Source: an uncultured Collinsella sp. (GTDB lineage: Bacteria; Actinomycetota; Coriobacteriia; Coriobacteriales; Coriobacteriaceae). Taken from it: 17,413 nt of DNA. Positions 13,422 through 17,413 of this stretch are shown here, in pieces. The stretch lies in assembly GCA_959020035.1 (NCBI GenBank), contig CAUEQX010000021.1, positions 1-17,413 on the forward strand, written 5' to 3'. The notes under the pieces were generated by a model. The model was not told where the DNA came from. It did no database searches and saw nothing but the letters and a program-made list of their open reading frames with translations. The position numbers and the translations under genes are program-made. The stretch's first letter is position 1; each line of letters begins with the position of its first letter.

Positions 13422-14042
13422 TTATTCCGAGGCGTCCTCTGGTGCGGGATGTCGCTCCAGATAATCGCCCAGCATCTTAAAGTCTTCCTCCAGCAGCTCC
13501 TGCCACGCCGGATTGCGCAGCGCTGCTGCCGGATGGAACGTGGGCATTACTACAAAATGCCCCATCTGGTGGAACCTGCCGCGCAGCTTAGTAATGCCAA
13601 TCTCGGTCTTAAGCACAAAGTGCGTCGCGGGGTTGCCGAGCGTCACGATAATATCGGGCCAGATGCTTCGAATCTGCTCACGCAAAAACGGCGAGCAAGC
13701 CAGCACTTCCTCGGGACGTGGATTGCGGTTTCCCGGCGGGCGGCACTTAAGCACGTTGGCAATGTAGACGTCTTCGCGTTTGAGGCCCGCCAGCGACAAA
13801 ATGCCGTTGAGGTCCTCGCCTGCCGCCCCCACAAAGGGCTCGCCCTGCAAATCCTCATTGCGGCCCGGCGCCTCACCAATAAACATCACGCGAGCGCGGG
13901 GGCTTCCCACGCCAAACACGATATTGTGACGCGACTGGTAGAGCTGGCAGAGGTGGCAATCGCCCAGAACGGCCTCAATTTCCTCGAGTGCGACCTCACG
14001 TGGTGCCTGATGGGTATGGCCGGGGATGTGCATGACGCCCAT
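13422..14042 (-). CDS. family 4 uracil-DNA glycosylase with [4Fe-4S] cluster
   Basis: 206 residues. It removes uracil from DNA at the start of base excision repair. Four cysteines positioned for the iron-sulphur cluster are Cys29, Cys32, Cys100 (in KCRPPGNRNP) and Cys116. Motif A is GEAPGRNEDLQGEPFVG (56-72) and motif B is HPAAALRN (170-177). The Glu in GEAPG is typical of family 4 and distinguishes it from family 1. AGGAG lies 5 nt before ATG 14042, at the end of alr (8-base gap). An in-frame ATG at codon 4 is an alternative start. Confidence 0.94.
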   Translation of the reverse strand: MGVMHIPGHTHQAPREVALEEIEAVLGDCHLCQLYQSRHNIVFGVGSPRARVMFIGEAPGRNEDLQGEPFVGAAGEDLNGILSLAGLKREDVYIANVLKCRPPGNRNPRPEEVLACSPFLREQIRSIWPDIIVTLGNPATHFVLKTEIGITKLRGRFHQMGHFVVMPTFHPAAALRNPAWQELLEEDFKMLGDYLERHPAPEDASE

Positions 14043-14050
14043 AGCGGCTC

Positions 14051-15196
14051 CTACACGTAGACCTTGTCGAGACGCATGCCAAAGCCGCAGGCGACCTCGT
14101 AGTTAATCGTTCCGCGCAGTCGGGCCATCTCGTCCATAGTGATCTCGGCATCGCCATCGCGGCCGACAATGATCATCTCGTCACCATACTCGGCCTCGGG
14201 AATCTCGTGTGCCGGGTTGGACTGAATGGCGACCATAAACTGGTCCATGCAGATATTGCCAACCTGATGCACGCGCTCGCCGCGATACAGCACATCCATA
14301 CGATTGGAAAGCGTACGCGATAGGCCGTCGGCATAACCGATCGGCAGCGTGCAGATCTGAACGCGCGTGCGCGGTACGCGGTAGGTAAAACCGTAGCCCA
14401 CGCCCTCACCCATCGCAGGGTGTGCCACGCGCGTCACGCGCGCATGGACGCTCATAACGGGATCAAGCTGCATCACGCGGCCACTCAGCTCGCACGGCTG
14501 CATGCCATACAAGCCAACGCCGGCGCGAATCATATCAAAATGCATCGAGGGGTCGAGCATCGAGGACGGCGTGTTGGCGCAGTGCACGATACCGCACTCA
14601 AAGCCCGCATCCTTAATGGCCTGAACGGCCTCGGTAAAGCGCTGACACTGCAGTTTGTAGTCCCAGCCCGAAGGTTCATCGGCCGTGGCGAAGTGCGTAA
14701 ATACGCCGTCGCACTGAATACCGCGATGGAAATTAATACCGCGCACAAAGTCGAGCACCTGCGTGTAGTGTACGCCGATACGATTCATACCTGTCTCGAT
14801 GGCGAGATGATACTTGCCCACCTTGCCCGCCGCGACGGCACATTCGCCATACGCAAGAGCAAAGTCAGACGTATAGACCGAGGGCATGATATCAAACTCG
14901 AGCAACGTCGGAATGGCCTCGATAGGCGGCTCGCTTAGGATGAGGATGGGCTTCGTAATCCCGCCCTGTCGGAGCTCAACGCCCTCGTTAACCGTCGCCA
15001 CGGCAAACATGTCGGCACCGGCCGAATACATGATCTTGGCGCACTCAACAGCTCCATGACCATAAGCATCGGCCTTGACCACGCAGCACAGGCGCTGACG
15101 TGGATTCAGCAAGTTCTTATAGGCCCTCGTGTTGCGACGGAGCGCCCCACGGTCGATCTCGACCCAGGACCAGCGCGTCAAATCGGCTTTATTCAT
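14051..15196 (-). CDS. alr: alanine racemase (PLP-dependent)
   Basis: 381 residues, normal length. It interconverts L- and D-alanine for peptidoglycan. The PLP lysine is Lys41 in VVKADAYGHG (39-48). The second catalytic residue is Tyr268 in GYGFTY (267-272). Other signatures are GMNRIG (136-141), HCANTPSS (205-212), GLYG (228-231), PIGYADG (285-291) and ICMDQ (315-319). An N-terminal TIM barrel and a C-terminal beta domain are complete. The start lies 2 bases after the nnr stop with no strong ribosome-binding site of its own, so it is probably translated by coupling. Confidence 0.96.
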   Translation of the reverse strand: MNKADLTRWSWVEIDRGALRRNTRAYKNLLNPRQRLCCVVKADAYGHGAVECAKIMYSAGADMFAVATVNEGVELRQGGITKPILILSEPPIEAIPTLLEFDIMPSVYTSDFALAYGECAVAAGKVGKYHLAIETGMNRIGVHYTQVLDFVRGINFHRGIQCDGVFTHFATADEPSGWDYKLQCQRFTEAVQAIKDAGFECGIVHCANTPSSMLDPSMHFDMIRAGVGLYGMQPCELSGRVMQLDPVMSVHARVTRVAHPAMGEGVGYGFTYRVPRTRVQICTLPIGYADGLSRTLSNRMDVLYRGERVHQVGNICMDQFMVAIQSNPAHEIPEAEYGDEMIIVGRDGDAEITMDEMARLRGTINYEVACGFGMRLDKVYV

Positions 15197-15198
15197 GA

Positions 15199-16815
15199 TT
15201 AGTCATCCGACCCTTCGTCCATGATTCCCAGATCTTCGAGCGCATCCTTTGCCGCCAGCTCCATGGCAGGACCGATCAAGTCGATAAGATCGGTCGCGAT
15301 AACGCTCTTCTCACCATACTCCGTCGCCGCGGCAAAACCGGCGTAGCTGTGAAGTGCGACGGCGTACGAATACAGCAACTCCCAACGATCCATCTCGTCG
15401 CGCATGGTGGCAAGCGTGCCGGCCAAAATACCCGCGAGAACATCACCCGAACCGGCAGTTGCCAGAGAAGCCGGACCCGAGAGCGGCAGCAGTACACGCT
15501 CAACGCCACAGATAGCCGTCGTCGGCCCCTTGGCAATGACCACCAGATTGTCGGAGCCTGCAGCCCAGACAACCTTCTGCGCGGCTGCAATCGCGGTACC
15601 AAGGTCGTTCACCTCGTCACCGGCAACCAGACGCGAAAGCTCACGATAGTGCGGCGTCATAACCAACGGCTGCTCGCGACGATACATCTCGGGGTTACTA
15701 TCAATACCGTCAATGGCAATCTTAGCAAGGCAGTTGAGTGCATCGGCATCCAAAATAAGCGGTACATCAAGCTCGAGCAAGCCCGAAACCATCTGCATAG
15801 CGCCGGCAGACGTCGTCATACCGGGACCGCACAGTACGCAGCTGTACTTCTTTGCAATCTCGCACACCGTCATGCGCGCAGCGGCGCCAAAGGAGCCGCG
15901 GGAATCAGACGGAATAGCAAAGACGGGAATCGAAGGAAGTGCCATGCGAATAAGATTAGCGCAGGCGTCAGGAGCCGCGACTGCCACGTAACCAGCACCC
16001 GCGCGAGCTGCAGACTTGGCCGCCATAATGGCAGCACCAGGATATTGCGCAGATCCGGCGACAATAAGCACAGAGCCACGGGAATACTTATCGATATTCG
16101 TAGGAAGTGGAGCAAAGTAATCAACTAAGTCACCGGGCTCGACAATCTCGGCGGCGTGGTCGACATCATCGATGACCTCGTCAAGACGGTCGTAAAGATT
16201 GCCGCAGATCAAATCGCCAGCATACTCAGGGCCATCAGCGCTATACAGACCAATCTTGGGCGCAATCATCGTCACCGTATGCTCGGCACGAATGCAGTCG
16301 TCATCAACAACGCCCGTCTCGGCATTCAGGCCCGAGGGGACATCAATGGATACGACACAATCGGCGCATTCATTGACCGTAGGAATCCAGATGGAGAACG
16401 GCGCACGCAGATTCCCGTGGAAACCGGTACCAAAAATGGCATCGACAACAACATCGGCCTTATCGATCAAAACCTCGAGTTCGTCACGCGAAGGGCCGAC
16501 GCAAACGTGCACATCGCGGCCGGCAGTACGACGAGCAACATGACGTGCCAAAGCAGCAGGAATCTCATCCGGTTCAACCGGAGAAACGATATCCACGTCC
16601 ACACCCTTATGGCTCAGAATATCGGCGGCAACCCAACCGTCGCCGCCATTATTACCAAAACCGACCAGAACGAGAACCCGATCGGGATTGAGCTTCAAGA
16701 CCTCGTTGGCGGCAAACTCACCCGCTAGCTCCATAAGCTCGGCCTTCGAAGTCCCTTCGCGTTCGATGATATCCTCGAGACGAACGACTTCTTCGGTACT
16801 CAAAACCGGTTTCAT
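15199..16815 (-). CDS. nnr: bifunctional NAD(P)HX epimerase / ADP-dependent dehydratase
   Basis: 538 residues. It repairs damaged hydrated NADH and NADPH. Residues 1-215 are the YjeF_N epimerase: VGFGNNGGDG (51-60), FGTGFHG (128-134) and SIDVPSG (156-162). Residues about 225-515 are the ribokinase-like dehydratase: VLIVAGS (249-255), VLCGPGM (327-333), LILDADALN (353-361), MTPHYRE (386-392) and TAGSGDVLAG (453-462), with likely catalytic Asp458. An acidic tail of about 18 residues ends the protein. The ATG directly follows the acpS stop (TAG-ATG), and AGGAG lies 5 nt upstream inside acpS. The acpS-nnr-alr order is a common bacterial arrangement. Confidence 0.95.
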   Translation of the reverse strand: MKPVLSTEEVVRLEDIIEREGTSKAELMELAGEFAANEVLKLNPDRVLVLVGFGNNGGDGWVAADILSHKGVDVDIVSPVEPDEIPAALARHVARRTAGRDVHVCVGPSRDELEVLIDKADVVVDAIFGTGFHGNLRAPFSIWIPTVNECADCVVSIDVPSGLNAETGVVDDDCIRAEHTVTMIAPKIGLYSADGPEYAGDLICGNLYDRLDEVIDDVDHAAEIVEPGDLVDYFAPLPTNIDKYSRGSVLIVAGSAQYPGAAIMAAKSAARAGAGYVAVAAPDACANLIRMALPSIPVFAIPSDSRGSFGAAARMTVCEIAKKYSCVLCGPGMTTSAGAMQMVSGLLELDVPLILDADALNCLAKIAIDGIDSNPEMYRREQPLVMTPHYRELSRLVAGDEVNDLGTAIAAAQKVVWAAGSDNLVVIAKGPTTAICGVERVLLPLSGPASLATAGSGDVLAGILAGTLATMRDEMDRWELLYSYAVALHSYAGFAAATEYGEKSVIATDLIDLIGPAMELAAKDALEDLGIMDEGSDD

Positions 16816-17355
16816 CTATGCTCCTAGCGTATCTTGCGAAGCATCGCCCAGGTGCTCCGTCAATGCCGAATTCTGAAGCTGCTCAAGCTCATCTAAAACA
16901 GAGCGAGCCTCTTTAAATGTCTGCGCTACGCGTTTCTTGGTGCTCACCTTTTCCTCTTTTGGCTTAGGCCGAGCATCTTCGGTAATCGCGATGGCATTCG
17001 CAACGGCTAAGTCTCCTGTAAGCGTAATGGAAAGAGCGACCTCAACAACACCCAGCTCTTGAGCGATCTCGAGAGCACGGCCCGAAAGCAACACCTTCGG
17101 TTTGCCGAGTTTATCACGCGTTACCGAAACATCCTTGCGACCCACGCCTTGACTAAAACCCGTGCCGAGAGCTTTAAGCACCGCCTCGCGCGAAGCAAAG
17201 CGACTCGCATAGTGAGCGGCGGGGCGCGATGACGCATCGCAATACGCACGCTCATCTTCGGTAAACACACGCCGAGCAAACGACGGCGTCTTTTCAAGAA
17301 TTGATTTCATGCGGGAAATCTCGACGATATCAACGCCGATACCAGCTTCAGCCAT
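16816..17355 (-). CDS. acpS: holo-acyl-carrier-protein synthase with C-terminal extension
   Basis: 179 residues from ATG 17355. The upstream in-frame ATG 17367 is disfavoured because GGAGGT (17365-17360), an ideal ribosome-binding site, lies just before ATG 17355. It transfers 4'-phosphopantetheine from CoA to acyl carrier protein. GIGVDIVEI (5-13, Asp9) and SRFASREAVLKALG (51-64, Glu57, Lys61) are the Mg/CoA-binding signatures. AcpS is usually about 120-130 residues; here about 50 further charged residues (about 128-179, Lys/Glu-rich then helical) follow. The usual His of the late SxSH motif is Leu in SITLTGD (109-115). It is first in the operon and ends one base before nnr. Confidence 0.93.
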   Translation of the reverse strand: MAEAGIGVDIVEISRMKSILEKTPSFARRVFTEDERAYCDASSRPAAHYASRFASREAVLKALGTGFSQGVGRKDVSVTRDKLGKPKVLLSGRALEIAQELGVVEVALSITLTGDLAVANAIAITEDARPKPKEEKVSTKKRVAQTFKEARSVLDELEQLQNSALTEHLGDASQDTLGA

Positions 17356-17384
17356 GTTCACCTCCATATCGCACAGACTAAGTT

Positions 17385-17390
17385 ATTGTA
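17385..17390 (-). promoter_or_regulatory. likely -10 box for the acpS operon
   Basis: TACAAT on the minus strand lies 29 bases before the acpS start. A -35 box would fall at the window edge, where only TGTCGC is visible, so the promoter is incomplete here. No other promoter is obvious within the six-gene operon. Confidence 0.4.
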
Positions 17391-17413
17391 GCCCGTTCAC
17401 AGAAGATGCGACA

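Overview
The window looks like a chromosomal segment of a high-GC Gram-positive bacterium of the class Coriobacteriia, most likely Collinsella or a close relative. This is inferred from gene content, above all one fused TsaB-RimI-TsaD protein in an acpS-nnr-alr-udg-tsaE operon, and from GC-rich codon use. No ribosomal RNA or database match was available to confirm it.

Layout. Bases 1-3607 read rightward: the end of a PTS sugar permease (EIIC-EIIB) fused to a HAD phosphatase, a trans-type polyprenyl diphosphate synthase, a cytoplasmic-looking protein with two peptidoglycan-binding domains, and tRNA-Gln(UUG). Bases 3608-5450 look like an acquired island. They hold a 16-bp duplication of the tRNA 3' end, a lower-GC AAA/DUF4143 ATPase on the minus strand, and two tandem palindromes in its promoter region. 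Bases 5451-7952 hold several large foldbacks and a solo Toprim protein with a JetD-like C-terminal domain and a very long charged linker. Bases 8033-10272 hold cstA, a peptide/pyruvate-type transporter, behind a leader of about 235 nt with a terminator hairpin and a possible Ile/Val-rich leader peptide. Bases 10390-10514 form a 125-nt foldback. It shares a 23-bp core with a site near 5541, and both copies lie just 3' of minus-strand genes. Bases 10532-17367 are one tight minus-strand operon: acpS, nnr, alr, a family 4 uracil-DNA glycosylase, tsaE and tsaB-rimI-tsaD.

How the genes work together. The right-hand operon groups essential housekeeping steps: carrier-protein activation (AcpS), NAD(P)HX repair (Nnr), D-alanine supply (Alr), uracil excision (UDG), and t6A tRNA modification with S18 acetylation (TsaE, TsaB, TsaD, RimI). 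Its junctions are 0-12 nt apart or overlap, which suggests translational coupling. CstA and the PTS protein cover nutrient uptake.

Most worth following up: the solo JetD-like protein, the cstA leader, the repeated structured element at the 3' ends of genes, the PTS-HAD fusion, and the tRNA-Gln footprint beside the ATPase gene. No CRISPR array, transposase, integrase or complete defence system was seen.
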